From Ceratopteris richardii (lineage: Eukaryota > Streptophyta > Polypodiopsida > Polypodiales > Pteridaceae), in the NCBI GenBank assembly GCA_020310875.1, contig CM035423.1, positions 121,699,722-121,763,721 on the forward strand: DNA of 64,000 nt, written 5' to 3'. A program made the position numbers and the translations under genes. Of the stretch, positions 22,821-37,263 are shown piece after piece (position 1 is the first letter of the stretch; each line of letters begins with the position of its first letter). The notes under the pieces were generated by a model. The model made no database searches. It was not told the origin of the DNA and was given only the letters and a program-made list of their open reading frames with translations.

Positions 22821-23850
22821 GTGGTTACATGGAAAGAAGAACCAGAATATAGCAGCCACTTGTGGGAAAGAGAATCAGCAATAAGCGCCTCAGTTGGCAC
22901 AGTAATATGAAGTGTCAACACATTAGCATCATCAAAAATAGCATTAATTTCTTCAATCTTCACAATTGAAGTAGATGGTGCAGGTAACTGTTTAACATGC
23001 CCATCAACATTTTGTCCTTTACCTTTAGCATTCTTTAATGCATAAGAGTCTTTCTTCATATGTCCTTTCTTATGACAATAATGGCATTCAATATCCCTCT
23101 TCCTTGATTTACTTCTACTCTTATTCTGTTGACCATTCTTTTCCTTGTTCTTGCTCCTACCACGTTGCTAATTCTTTCCTTGGTAAGAATCATGAACATT
23201 ATATGCATCTCCACTCTGAGTCCAACCATAGATTTTCTACGAATCTCCTCACTCAAGAGTGCTCCACATATGTCATCATAGACGAGTTTACCACCACGTG
23301 CACTATTGCTAATAGCTATGCAAAACATATCCCATGATGATGGCAGGGTGCATAATAGCAATACTGCTTTCATTTCATTATCCATATCCATTTTTTGAAC
23401 CTGTAATTGGGAGAATATAGCATCAAACTCATTCAGATGAGCAGCAACACTATCTGTGTTCTTCATACAAAGGTCATATAATTTTCTCATTAGATACACT
23501 TTGTTTGATGCCGTCTCTTTTTCATATGTATTGCATAACTTCTTCCAAAGTTCCTCTACACTTTCATAGTCTAATACTGTAAAGTAAACATTATTTACCA
23601 GGTGCAAGAAAATGGTAGACCTGGCCATTTCATCTAACTCATCCCAATCATTTTCATCCATATCAGCAGGCTTCTTTGAAATCCCATTTACTGGCTTCCA
23701 TTGCCTCCTTTGAATCAACACATCTTTAATCGGATTCTTCCATAGAGCAAAGTTTGTGCCATCAAATTTTCGGATCTCAAAATGGTCTTTGCCCTACAAG
23801 TTATAGCTCCTCCTCAGAACACTGGCAGTAGAACCTGATCCACTAGATGT
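22821..23850 (-). pseudogene. Copia family E gag, frameshifted at the zinc knuckle
   Basis: Begins soon after the primer site with FEIRKFDGTNFALWKN, then the open Gag core: DENDWDELDEMARSTIFLHL, YESVEELWKKLCNTYEKETA, NKVYLMRKLYDLCMKN, LNEFDAIFSQLQVQKMDMDN and LCTLPSSWDMFCIAISN. After EEIRRKS the frame shifts. The zinc knuckle is read as CHYCHKKGHMKKDS, with the last Cys changed to Ser. The protease region follows (DSLSHKWLLYSGSSFHVT), where the expected D-S-G has become Y-S-G, so both zinc binding and protease activity are lost. Confidence 0.85.
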
Positions 23851-23859
23851 GCCTAAGAC

Positions 23860-23870
23860 CTCTGATACCA
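23860..23870 (-). other. Primer-binding site of family E
   Basis: The minus strand reads TGGTATCAGAG directly next to the LTR end ...CCATCA. Confidence 0.88.
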
Positions 23871-24216
23871 TGATGGTAGAGAACTGAATAGAATGATAAT
23901 GGAGCTAGAAGAGTCCAAACACCAACAAATAAGTGTATCAAGGAGTAAATCGACCACTCTATGGTTGACAAAACCAGAAATCTGGAAACATTTTGCCAGA
24001 GTATCCTTTGCAAAATGAGCATATGACGAGTGTCAAAATATCATAAAATTGCAAGTACTCACATGTTTACCTGCATAGTGAATCAATGACTCCACTGCAT
24101 ATAATTACCCAATAGAAGCCAACTAGGCTTATCGAGCACTTGAGAACAACTATCATACATCTCCTATGGCAAGGCTGGCTAACTCTTCCACCTGCATCAC
24201 CGAAGAGACTCCAACA
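23871..24216 (-). repeat. 5' LTR of family E
   Basis: A 346-bp segment, TGTTGGAGTC...CTACCATCA on the minus strand. The inner end is fixed by the primer site. The outer end is inferred from TGTTGG and has no second LTR for confirmation. Confidence 0.6.
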
Positions 24217-24776
24217 TCTGGGTGTCTCCCAATTAATAAAACCTCACCATGAACCTCTTTTTCAAACGTAAAAGTATTTATGCAAAAACGTAACCGCTAT
24301 ATCAATGACCACATAGATGTACATAAGCGGTATCCAGAGAACCGTACATGGTGTGTATGTGCTCAATATATGAAGTAAAATGACACTAAAAGGTTGAATG
24401 CATAGTGCAAAAACTAGCCAACAATGCCTGCAAGTGTATGTCAACTCTGATGTTTTAGGCCCAAAAACTTGCATAAATTTGCAGCGGCTGCTCCCACCAA
24501 AACTAGAAACCTTTCAAGAAACCTGTGAGTGTGGCTGAAAATATAGCCCCAAAGTTTGATATTTGTTGTCAAAGAAGTATAAAGAACACTCTTCTTGATG
24601 TTCTTCAACTTATATGAAGAGAACTATGTGCGAAAGTACTCCCAAATTGCTCCAAAAGACACCCCAAAAATGCTTCAGAAACAGGCCTTGAAAGCAAAGA
24701 ATGAAGCTTTGAGGGGCCAAAACATGTTCAAGGAAATGTTAACCTTAGTCTATCCCCTTCTTTAGACACCACAAGA

Positions 24777-24869
24777 GTGTAGCTTAGTGGCAAGAGATTG
24801 CCACAGTTAAGCCAGCTCCGGGGGGAACAGTACTGGGATGGGTGACCTCCCGAGAAGTATGAGGAACCT
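24777..24869 (+). ncRNA. 5S-rRNA-like Pol III fragment with A-box-like start (SINE or Cassandra-type)
   Basis: 24802-24868 aligns with the 3' half of plant 5S rRNA. CACAGTTAAGC, then AGTACTGGGATGGGTGACC and TCCCGAGAAGT, match the intermediate-element/box-C internal promoter and following stem almost base for base. The 5' half of 5S is absent. In its place is GTAGCTTAGTGGCAAGAG, which resembles a tRNA A box. A full 5S gene is therefore ruled out. Known precedents are 5S-bearing Cassandra LTRs and 5S-derived SINEs. No LTR pair is seen around it. Confidence 0.6.
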
Positions 24870-25061
24870 CTATCTTCCTTGATCATTGAGGTCCTCCCTT
24901 GCGTGCAGCCAACAGCACCAACGGTGACTTCGATGACTCGGATGACAAGGTATGCCAAGGTCTATGCCTTGGTCGCCACCTTATCCTAAGCCTTGGAGAA
25001 ATCCGGGGGGGGGGGTGCTCGCTTCACTTGCACAAAAGGAACAAAGCTTTTTCCTCGGAAT

Positions 25062-25358
25062 GCTCTGATACCAGTGAAGTAATTTGATGGCGATGCACCA
25101 CAGTGTGTTCTCCTTCTTGAGAGCTTCACAACGATGTCTCCGAAGTAGAAACTAGGCTCCTAGTGTCGCACACAGTACTTTGCACATAGACTATAAAATA
25201 CGCAGAGAACACAGTACACAGGGAGCACAAAGACAGACTTCTTAGGTCTTACAAATGCGGTCGAATTTACAGTCTCTAATTGACCTAGCCACTATATGTT
25301 TTATTAAAGAACATATACAAATAAGGTTCCAGTGGCCATTCGGCCTTTCACATGGACA
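25062..25358 (-). repeat. Orphan copia-type 5' LTR with primer site
   Basis: The minus strand has TGGTATCAGAGC at 25073-25062, preceded by an LTR-like end ...TTACTTCA. A TGTCCATGTG start fits at 25358, giving an LTR of about 284 bp. No gag was found to its left, only about 190 bp of unassigned sequence before the 5S-like fragment. It may be a non-autonomous or deleted element. Confidence 0.5.
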
Positions 25359-26264
25359 CTAATGGTAACTATTGCTGAGTGGGTAAGTGATATAGCCATG
25401 CTAAAATGGGTGCATAATAAAATGAGAAGGAGTGGGTGCCTCGAGGGATGGTAGTGATGTAATGCTAGGACTGAAGTGTGAAGGAGCCAAACATCAAGGA
25501 AGCAGAAAAATAGGGGTGGCTATGGATGAAACAATAGAGAGGGTTAGCTATGCAAATGTCATACAATGGTTGGGTGGAGAAGGGGCTACAAAAGAGGAAA
25601 TGAAAAATTAATGAGTTAAGATGTGTTAGTAGGCAATCGCTTCACAATAGCTAAACATGTGTTGGCAGTAAGCAATAGTCTCTTCACACGACAATCTTGA
25701 ATATACGTAAGGCAGAGTGTGATAGGTAGCTTCACCTGAACCAATGCCAGTGGCAATGATGGAGGCAGTGAGGGAACCAAATGCGAAGTGGGGAAATGAG
25801 CAAAGGGCTGCATGAACATCAGCACCCTTGGGTTAAGCCAAAAGGATGGAGGCCAAATGCCATAGATTAGCCTTACGAAGGCTATCCTCAGGAAGAAGAT
25901 CTATAAGAGCAACAAGTAATAGGGCTAAATGTAAGCATAGGAAGAGTGATGAGGATAGATGACTATGGCCAACTATGGATGTAGAAGGAGGACAGGGGGC
26001 TATCAAAAATGTATGGCTATCTATGCTATGTATCGGATGACCATTGGAATCCAGAGAGTGTGTTTGAGTTGCGGATAAGGTATGTATTCCAAGGGGAGGT
26101 ACACTAGGGCCATACATGGAAGACCTAGATAAGGACGAACATGGGAAAGGAGGGATGATTGGATTGACTACCAAGCGGATGTGTTGGGACACATGGAGGA
26201 TAAGGATGGGTAATAGGAGGACTCAAAATGAGATGGGGAAGAGTCCTCGGGTGGAGGATGGGAG
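25359..26264. other. Non-coding region
   Basis: Purine-rich on the plus strand with many GGATGG/GGGTGG runs. The longest minus ORFs (up to 119 codons) are Ser/Pro/Leu-rich products of that bias and show no domain. No gene seen. Confidence 0.5.
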
Positions 26265-27275
26265 TGTTGGATCAACAAGGTTTCATTATGCTTGAGGTGT
26301 ACATGATCTTCATCAAACTTGTCATTGGAATGATGCCACATATACTCCTTGTAGAGTTTTATTTACATTCATTTGTTGTGTTGAGAGTTTGATCATAGGA
26401 ACACCTTCTTATGTAATTCCCAAAGTATTTATCTTTGTAAGAAGTAAGAGTAAAAGGTCTGAAAGCCAAGAGTTAGAACTAGTTGGGATTGATTCTCAAT
26501 TAATCAATCAAAAGGTAGATGTGATTTCAAATTTCCCTTTTCCTAGATTGTAGGAAATGATTCCAATCAATCTAAACTTAGAAATCTACCTAATTTCGAA
26601 TTCAAATCCTTCAAGAAAAAATGTGGCCATGTAACCAAGACTCTATATAAAGACTTCACAACATTTGTACATTAAGTATCATGATGATTTGAAGCAGTAC
26701 ATATACTTTTTGTTCATTGCTTGGTGCCTCTTCAATTTACTACTCCTTCTTCCTCAGATTGACTCAACTTGCAAAGAGTGCTCCTCTCTCTAAATAACTT
26801 GAAATCTAGTGATTAAGGTCTAACTAGAAAGGTATTACTCTCTAACTTATGCCTACAAAGTTTCAGATCATTTGATTCATTATTTTCAGATATATTAGGG
26901 TCATTCTCTGCAACTCCCTAAAATTTTTCGGGAGGACACCATAGTGTTAAGGTGATTTCTACTTGTATTGTTCATATAAATTAGGGATTTTATGCATTAG
27001 AGCAATCCAACCCTATGTATGAAACTCCCTTGAGAGGAATTTTTCCAATTGTTACTATGTTGGCTTCTCTTAGTGTTTGAAGTCACAACCTCCATCCATT
27101 TTTAAAAGGTTTTTGTGAGCTAGTCATTGTGCAAGTTATCTGTTTTGCATCAACTTGTTCTTGTTGATGTTCCAAAGTACCTATTGTGTTTTATTGCAAT
27201 AAAACAAGCTTCCAAGGTCTAATTTACATATCCAAAGATCTAGGTCTGGTCTTAATTTCTTGTCAATCTTTTACC
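26265..27275 (+). repeat. 5' LTR of family F, 3' tip deleted
   Basis: Starts TGTTGGATCAACAAGG. A TTCGAATTCAAAT block is followed by the TATA box TCTATATAAAGAC near 26641. U5 matches family A in GTGAGCTAGTCATTGTGCAA and GTTCCAAAGTAC. The end is lost in the deletion. Confidence 0.75.
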
Positions 27276-27279
27276 AGAG

Positions 27280-27900
27280 CCTATGATCTCATCATGGATG
27301 TGCAAACTCCAGACTTCAACATCTTTCTCGAACAACTCTTCAATCATGAGGCCAACAATAGCATAATAGAAGGTAGCTCCTCATGGTAATTCAACTAGTG
27401 CTCTATATGCAGATAAGAAGGACAAGAAGCTAAAAGGCAAAAAGAAGGAAGAAGATGAAGATGAGAGTTCCCAAGCCAACTTTGCAGGCAAGAGCAAGCG
27501 GAAAGGGAAGAAGAAAGGACCAAAGCATGACAAGAACAAAGGCCAAAATGTTCAACCTTGTGCTATTTGTGATAAGACCAACCACACCACTCAAAATTGC
27601 TAGTTCAATGGAAAGACCCAAAAAGGAAGTGGAAGAGGTGAATATGGCAGCAATAGAGGTAGAGGTGGACACAACTTCAACAATAACAATAGAGGCCATA
27701 ATAGAAGGGACTACAAACATTATTCTGAAGATCAACAACATGAAGACTCATTGATCTTGATTAATCTAAGTCACACAAAAAGTTAAAAGATGATCATTTA
27801 TTCTACATATATTCAAGATGCTCAAATCATGTTGCAGGCAACATTGCTCTTTTATCTGACTTGGAAAATCCAAAGTATAGACATGAAGTTTGAACAGGGG
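27280..27900 (+). pseudogene. Copia family F gag, C-terminal part
   Basis: Begins at LIMDVQTPDFNIFLEQLFNH, equivalent to the middle of family-A Gag. A frame change near 27386 leads into a Lys-rich stretch (KKDKKLKGKKKEEDEDESSQ) and the zinc knuckle CAICDKTNHTTQNC (C-x2-C-x4-H-x4-C), followed by a TAG. The Gly/Asn-rich tail (NRGRGGHNFNNNNRGHNRRD) and the remains of the protease region follow. A TGA after RHEV falls at exactly the codon where family A copy 1 has a TAG. Confidence 0.82.
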
Positions 27901-29728
27901 ATGATACAAAGCATAGTGTGGAGAAGATTGGTAATGTCAAAGCTTCCAATGGTAGGGGAACTATTTTGAGCAAGGTACTCTATGTTCCTACTATTAAAAA
28001 AAACCTACTAAGTGTAGGCCAAAGAGTTGAGAAAGGCTTGCAAGTTAGGTTCATCCAACATGGAGCTTTTGTGGAAGATCCATGTGAAGGCTTCAAGAAG
28101 ACAACCAGAGGTGAGAAGCATGGTAGGCTCTTTGCTTTTGAATTAGGAGAAACCAAAAACATAGCTATATTCAACTTTGGGTCTCAAACCCTAAGTGAGT
28201 TTGAATTGTGGCATAAAAGGCTAGCTCATGTGAATGAAAGGACATTGAAAGATATATGCAAGGATCAAAGTGTTCTTGGATTGCCAAACATATCAAAGCA
28301 ACACATGATCAACAGATGTGATGCATGTCAGATTGAGAAGGCACGAAGACAACCAATCAATCACAAAGGCTACATCCACAACAACTTATTGGACTTAGTA
28401 CATATAGATGTATGGGGACCAAGTCAAGAACCTTCATTCGCAGGATCAAGGTATTATGTCTCATTTATTGATGACCATAGTAGATGGACTATTCTATACT
28501 TTATCAAAAGTAAGAATGAGGTGTTTGATTGCTTCAAAAAGTATCTAGGACATGTGGAGAATCATACAGGTAAATCCCTCAAGAACCTCAAATTTGATGG
28601 AGGGGAGAATACTTTTCCATAGAGTTTGATGAGTTCTTGTAGGATAAAGGTATCAAAAGGGAAGTGACTACGAGGTATTCTCCTTAACTAAATGGAATTG
28701 TAGAGAGAAGAAACAAGACATTGGTTGGATCAACTAGAACAATTCTTGAAGAGGAGAGGTTGCCACATTATCTATGGGAAGAGGCTATTTCAACTATTGT
28801 GTACTTTGTCAATAGACTACCATCCAAATCACTTCAAGGTATGAATCCTTATGAATCATGGTATGGAAGAAAACCCATTCTTGGACATTGCAAGGTGTTT
28901 CGTTGTTTATCTTATGTTCATGTACCATCACAAATAAGAGGTAAGCTAGATAAAAGGGCAACAAAGGTAGTGTTTATTGGGTATGATTGAACTTAGATGG
29001 GTTACAGGTTCTATAAACCTTTAACCAAGCAATTCACTACAAATAAAGATGTTGTGTTTGAAGACCATAGGTGTTGGTATGATGAAGATAAGAAAAAGTT
29101 AACTCTACCATACAATCTTGATTTTGGTTCTCATCAATAAGAAATCAAGCATGATACACATGTCTAAGATCCAAGAAGTAATACAAATGATGACAAAGAT
29201 GAAAAGGAAAATGATTTGAAACTATGGAAGTCAAGAGGCAAAGCAAAGATGCAGGAGTGTGGAGAATGTTCCAAGCAAGCACCTAGAAGATCAACAAGGG
29301 AGAAAAGACCACCACGAAGGTATGGATATGGTTCCACATTTGTTACAAAGCATTCAATCTACTTGGAAAAAGACTCAATTTCAGAGGAACCCTCAACCTA
29401 TGAAGAGGCAAAGGGAAACCCCAATTGGGAAAATGCCATGAAAGAAGAAATCGATGCATTGAAGGAGATGGACCCTTGGGATTTGGTTCCAATGTCATCC
29501 AATCAAAAGGTAATTGGTTGCAGATGGGTATACAAACTTAAAAGAAACTCACATGGATTACCTTGCAGGTACAAGGCAAGAGTAGTTGCGAAAGGATGCT
29601 CACAAAATCATCATAAAGACTATGAGGAAACATTCTCACCCGTTGCAAAGATGACTACAATCAGAACATTGCTAAGTGTAGCTACTAAGGAATTGGAGAC
29701 TCCTCCAACTTGATGTAAAAAATGCATT
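27901..29728 (+). pseudogene. Copia family F pol (integrase and N-terminal RT), cut by CACTA
   Basis: GAG-protease spacer KHSVEKIGNVKASN, integrase zinc region WHKRLAHVNERTLKDICKD and RCDACQIEKARRQ, and core LVHIDVWGPSQEPS, SFIDDHSRWTILYF. A lost base after FDGG shifts the frame at about 28612. YSP*LNGIVERRN carries the catalytic Glu but also a TAA. RT starts with [33 protein letters not shown] and [21 protein letters not shown] further one-base shift near 29690 precedes LQLDVKNAF, where the sequence is interrupted. Confidence 0.88.
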
Positions 29729-30290
29729 CACTACAACACATCAAGGGCATACCGACGTTTTGCATATGGACGGTCATGCCTCGGCATCAGTATGACCGTT
29801 GCAAATGTTTGAAAAACCATGGAGGCAATATCGACAATCATTTAATCCTCAGAAACTTAGTGCTGGTATACACATCCGTATAAGCATCGATAATCTACTG
29901 GAAGTTATCGATGCTTATACCAATGCCTATATTGGTGCTCATACCGACGTAGTATTTTAACCAAACCCAAGAGCCAAAATTGGACATTTTCTCGCGTTTT
30001 GAAACAAAGCCTTCTACTGTCAAGTTTGTGTGAGTGAGCTACATCTCTCTCCTTCTCTCTCTTTCTCTATTTCTCTCTACGCACACCTCTCTATTTCTCT
30101 AGATCTAAAATTTTGGTAAGTATCGCACATACTGTAGCACTCTTTTCTCTTTCTTTATGTTTTCCCTTTTCTAATTTATCTTCTCTTTAGTCTTGCAAGA
30201 GCTTTCGACATCAGGTCTTTGGAATTCGATGAAGGACAACATTAAGTGTACTTTGACGATAATGATCCAAACAGTTACATCGATGTAAGT
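29729..30290 (+). mobile_element. CACTA (En/Spm) terminus, family A, with start of an internal gene
   Basis: Starts CACTACAACACATCAAGGGC inside copia RT. Repeated CATACCGACG, GACGGTCATGCC and ATCGATGCTTATACC motifs occupy the first 220 bp, as in CACTA subterminal regions. A CT-rich leader at 30045-30105 is followed by a consensus 5' splice site (GGTAAGTATCG, 30114), a pyrimidine-rich 3' site (TCTTTAG, about 30190), a ~95-bp exon and another GTAAGT at 30285. This looks like the 5' end of the transposon's own transcript. The rest is lost in the tandem arrays. Confidence 0.65.
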
Positions 30291-30384
30291 GATTGTTTTG
30301 TTTTTGATTGACATAGAGAGAGAGAGATGAAAGAGAGAGACAGAGAGAGATCTAGGGAAACATAAAGAGAGAGAGAGAAAGAGA

Positions 30385-31805
30385 GAGACATATACATATA
30401 CATACACACTCACATATGTATACACACACATATGTGCATACACACATGCATATGCATACATACATACACACACATATGCATATACATACACACATGCATA
30501 TACATACATACATACACACATGCATATACATATACATACATACATACACATGCACACATACACATATGCATATGCATACATACATACACCCACAAATGCA
30601 TATACATACATACATACACACATGCATATGCATATACATACACACACATGTATACATACATACACGCACATGCATATACATGCACACATATGTGCATACA
30701 CACATGCATATGCATACATACATACACACACATATGCATACATACATGTACACACACATGTATACATACACACATGCATATGCATACAGACATATGCTTA
30801 CATACACACACATGTATATATAGATGCATATGCATACATACATACACACACATATGCATATACATACACACATGCATATGCATACATACATACACACACA
30901 TATGCATACATACACATGCATATACATACACACATATGTTCATACACACATGCATATGCATACATACATACACACATATATGCATACATACACACACATA
31001 TGCATATACATACGCACATGCATATACATACACCCATATGTGCATACACACATGCATATGCATACATACATACACACATGCATACATACACACACATGTA
31101 TACATACATGCATATGCATACATACATACACACACATATGCATATACATCCACACATGCATATACATACAAACATATGTGCATACACACATGCATATGCA
31201 TACATACAGACACACACATATGCATACATACAAACACATGTATACATACATGCATATTCATAAAAACATACGCACACATATGCATATACATACACACATG
31301 CATATACATACACACATATGTGCATACAAACATGCATATGCATACATACATACATACATACACATATGCATATATACACACACATGCATACATACGTGCA
31401 TATGCATACATACATACACACACATGCATATACATACACACATGCATATACATACACACATATGTGCATACACACATTCATATGCATACATACATAGAGA
31501 CACATATGCATACATACACACACATGTATACATACATGCATATACATGCATGCATACACACACATATGCATATATATACACACATATGTGCATACATACA
31601 TGCATATGCATACATACATACACACACATATGCATACATACACACACATGTATACATACATGCATATTCATACATACATACATGTACACACACACATACA
31701 CACACATGCACACACACACATACATACACACATTATACATACACACATATAAATACACACACATACATACACACATATACATACACACACATATATACAC
31801 ACATA
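30385..31805. repeat. Complex CATA/CACA tandem array, ~1.4 kb
   Basis: Built from mixed CATACA, CACACA and ATGCATATGCAT blocks in an irregular higher-order pattern with recurring units such as CACACATATGTGCATACAC. All six frames are open for long stretches (Cys/Met/Tyr- or His/Thr/Ile-rich) purely because the short repeat lacks stops. These are not genes. Confidence 0.95.
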
Positions 31806-32310
<505 letters not shown>

Positions 32311-32873
32311 ATATACAAGATATTCTATCAGCTAGAAGTGATGTATGTAAAGCAATTGACACAGAAGGCATGAACATTCTTGGAGTTAGAGTAACCAAGA
32401 GAGAGCATAGTCTACACTAGGAGAGAAGAGCAAGAGACCTAGAACGTGTGTGACATAGAGAAACAAGTGTGTAAGAAGGGTGATCTAGTGTGCAGAGAGA
32501 GAGTGTGTAGCAAACCAATGAAGAATGCAATCAAGGTGGCATAAGGTACCATTGAGGAGGTGTGTGCATTGACAGAAGGTGTCCCATCCTCCTACCCTAT
32601 TGGAAGCTTGAGTGCAAGGTGCACACAAGAGCAAGCTACTAGAGAGGATGGAGGTCCGGTGCGAAGAATGTGGGAGGCATAAAGAACTCTAGGTATCTTA
32701 TAACCTTGTGTGTGTGTGTGTACTATTTGGGATTAAGCACTTTGCACAGAGAACAACTGGTCTTGTTCTAGACATCATCATTGTATTTTCTATTTGTAAT
32801 CAATATAGAGAAGCTTCTAGTGCCTGTGTTTCACTTCTCCTTCCTTCTGCTAGAAATAAAAGAATCCCCCAAC
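32311..32873. other. Unassigned segment, LTR-like 3' part
   Basis: No gene. 32730-32873 looks like an LTR R/U5 region or transcript end (TTTGTAATCAATATAGAGAAG, then AATAAAAGAATC). No primer site or second copy is visible. Confidence 0.3.
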
Positions 32874-33030
32874 AAGCTTAGAGCACAACACACAATACTA
32901 AATGTACTATGAAGTGAATGTACAAAGATAAGTAACCCATTCGGGTTATAGGTGTATGTTTAAGAGGGAAACGAAAACATTGCCTTGGTGATTCTAAGTG
33001 TGTTCGCACATCACCAAAAAAATATATAAA
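32874..33030 (-). repeat. Family D LTR fragment
   Basis: Matches 14573-14735 in the same orientation: GAATGTACAAAGATAAGTA, CCCATTCGGGTTATAGG, GTGTGTTCGCACATCACC and ATATATAAAAACA. It is a solo or truncated LTR. Confidence 0.7.
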
Positions 33031-33485
33031 AACATCCAAGATGGTATCTCTCTTTTATCATCTAGGATGTCCTTCTTAAGCTCATAAACAAAGACCAATG
33101 CAAGAAAAAGACCATGTGGCTACATGGATGTCATAAATAGAAGAGAGCCTCATCTCTTGAAGGTCGTGGTAATTCCCATGTTGTGCCTCTTGATTGAATT
33201 TTTAATCTTTTGCTACTCTAAATAGCTTGAAGGAAGAGAATTATATATGTGATTACTCTTATATGAACAACTCAGTAGAAGAAGATTTACACACTAGTTC
33301 TTCAAGAAAAATGAAAAGTAAGAAATGAAACGAAGGTATTTCTCTTCCATAGAAAAGATGATCACTCTCCAAAGGTCTCCATGAATGCTTATGAGGAGGA
33401 TGTTGAGACTAAGAAGGTCACCATAAAACCTAGCCTAGAGCTTGAGGAAGATGATAAGCCATCAAGGTAACCATGGAAGCTTGCT

Positions 33486-33700
33486 TAGAGCTCCGATACC
33501 AATGTAGTGAACAAGACTATTAGGATTAGAACATGCTAGAGAGGCGACTATTCACCCAACCATATGGCTCTATATATAGCTACTTGAATCAATAAGGACC
33601 ACAACTATAACAAGAGTCCACCAGTGCATGTGTGATCTCCATCACTTAGCACCTTGTTGTAGAGTCCACTAGTACTACGTGTACTACTGCTCAAGTTAAG
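33486..33700 (-). repeat. Possible LTR end with degenerate primer site
   Basis: The minus strand at about 33496 reads TTGGTATCGGAGCTC, one base off the copia primer site, preceded by an LTR-like stretch with CTATATATAG near 33571. No coding region follows, so this is tentative. Confidence 0.35.
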
Positions 33701-33739
33701 TCTCTCTATACTAAAGATGATTTAGAAGGATTTAAAACT

Positions 33740-33838
33740 TTTTGGGTAAAACTCTCTCCCCATACTCCCCATGGGGGTTGAACTCAACATCTCTTCATTT
33801 CCAATCTTGAGTCTTAACCACTAGGCTAAGTGGATTAA
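33740..33838 (-). mobile_element. tRNA-derived SINE (head region)
   Basis: The minus strand has an A box, CTTAGCCTAGTGGTTAAGA (about 33830-33812), and about 30 bases later a B box, GAGTTCAACCCCC (33785-33773). Spacing and motifs are those of a Pol III split promoter, as in plant tRNA-derived SINEs. Cloverleaf pairing is not preserved, so it is not a tRNA gene. The 3' tail boundary is unclear. Confidence 0.65.
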
Positions 33839-34339
33839 TTTTTTTTAGAGTCCACATGAATGTACACTTAAGTCTAATCTCAAGATCTTTGGCCAAACAT
33901 ATTGGAGCCCAAATGATGTCTGATTTCATATCTGTTTGAACTCCTCAGATCATAGATGTCTTCAAATGAGTTGTAGAATTTAGTGAACAAAATTGTATAA
34001 CCATCTATGATCATGACCCCTTATAGTGACAATCCCTCACATCCTTTAAGGGATGATAGGTTTTCAATTGGACCACCAAGTATCAAAGGAAAACTATAAG
34101 GAATAATTCTTTTCCACAAAACATCCATTTTAAAATGTTCATACACACAATCTTGGTTTTCACTACAGTAAAATAATGTCATAGAAACTCCATAAGAAAG
34201 AGTTTTACATCTTTGCATTATTTAGAGAATATTTCATAGATTTTGTAAAGATGCATATTTTGTTCTTTTTTAACACAAAGTGACAATGCTAAAAGTTGTC
34301 AAATTTTTACAAAAAGTTACCCCCCCCCAAATCATGGTT

Positions 34340-34890
34340 TTCCTAATGCTATTTTGTATAATAGAGATAAACGTTTTTGTAATAACTTGTGGATATTAAT
34401 ATTTAAAAGAACACTATCACATATTGCTTTTAGTTATGCATTCATCCTAAAAGTAATGATAAAAGTGAAGCAAAAAAATGGCCCTATTCTTTGTTTATTG
34501 TTCTCTTACTCAATAGATAATTCCCAATATTGGGATGAGATACTATCTCGTTTATAGTTTGCATAGTGCATGTGGACATGAAATTTTTTAGGTAGTTTAA
34601 TTTAACAAGATTTCCACTTCTACCACATTAACTCATATCAATATTCCTCTAGTTGATTCATTAAGGCAAAAATATTCACAAATTTCAAAATGTTCATGAG
34701 ATAATTTAGAAGAGTTAAGAATGGTAGATCTTAACTACTAAAAAAAACGGAATTTCATAATAATTCAATCATAATGACTTTATTTGGTTGTATGCCATTA
34801 AAAATAAGACTTAAAAATTTTGAAGACCATCTAGAAGCAAGATTGGCACAATATTAATATGACACATTTAGAATAGTTATAAACTGCCTT
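34340..34890 (+). repeat. Dispersed unclassified repeat, copy 2
   Basis: Inverse match to 6205-6720 (see that entry). It includes CATTAACTCATATCAATATT, GAATGGTAGA and TAGAAGCAAGATTGGCACAA. No coding capacity. Confidence 0.6.
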
Positions 34891-35089
34891 ACATCCAAAA
34901 ATAGAGTTCACAAAAAGCAAGCTTCATAGTTTGTTGTTGTTTACAAAAAGTGATCATAAAAGATGGATAAAGCATCTACGTAATGGAATTCCCATACAAA
35001 TAGGCAATTTAAAAATCCAAGATGAAATTCTTTAGATGTGAGTGTCTATTTACAAAAATACATGATTCAAAATTCCTAGGGATTATCCT

Positions 35090-37263
<2,174 letters not shown>

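Larger units (their letters stand above)
20631..24216 (-). mobile_element. Ty1/copia LTR retrotransposon, family E, 3'-truncated
   Basis: A minus-strand element with a 5' LTR (23871-24216), primer site, gag, protease region, integrase and RT. It stops in RT at about 20631, where the tandem duplication starts, so RNase H and the 3' LTR are missing. Its Gag and Pol differ clearly from families A and D (TNT1/Tto-like style). Confidence 0.88.
26265..29728 (+). mobile_element. Ty1/copia LTR retrotransposon, family F (related to A), 5'- and 3'-deleted
   Basis: A plus-strand relative of family A with its own LTR. A deletion near 27275 fuses the LTR U5 region to mid-gag and removes the LTR tip, the primer site and about the first third of gag. 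Pol is broken by a CACTA terminus at 29729, inside the RT motif LDVKNAF. No 3' LTR is present. Confidence 0.88.

Noticed and set aside
24801..24869. Complete 5S rRNA gene
   Set aside because: Only the 3' half matches; the 5' half is absent.
25616..26192. Ser/Pro/Leu-rich minus-strand ORFs
   Set aside because: They follow from the purine-rich plus strand and show no domain or splice context.
33773..33838. tRNA gene
   Set aside because: A and B boxes are present but cloverleaf stems and acceptor pairing are not; a SINE head fits better.
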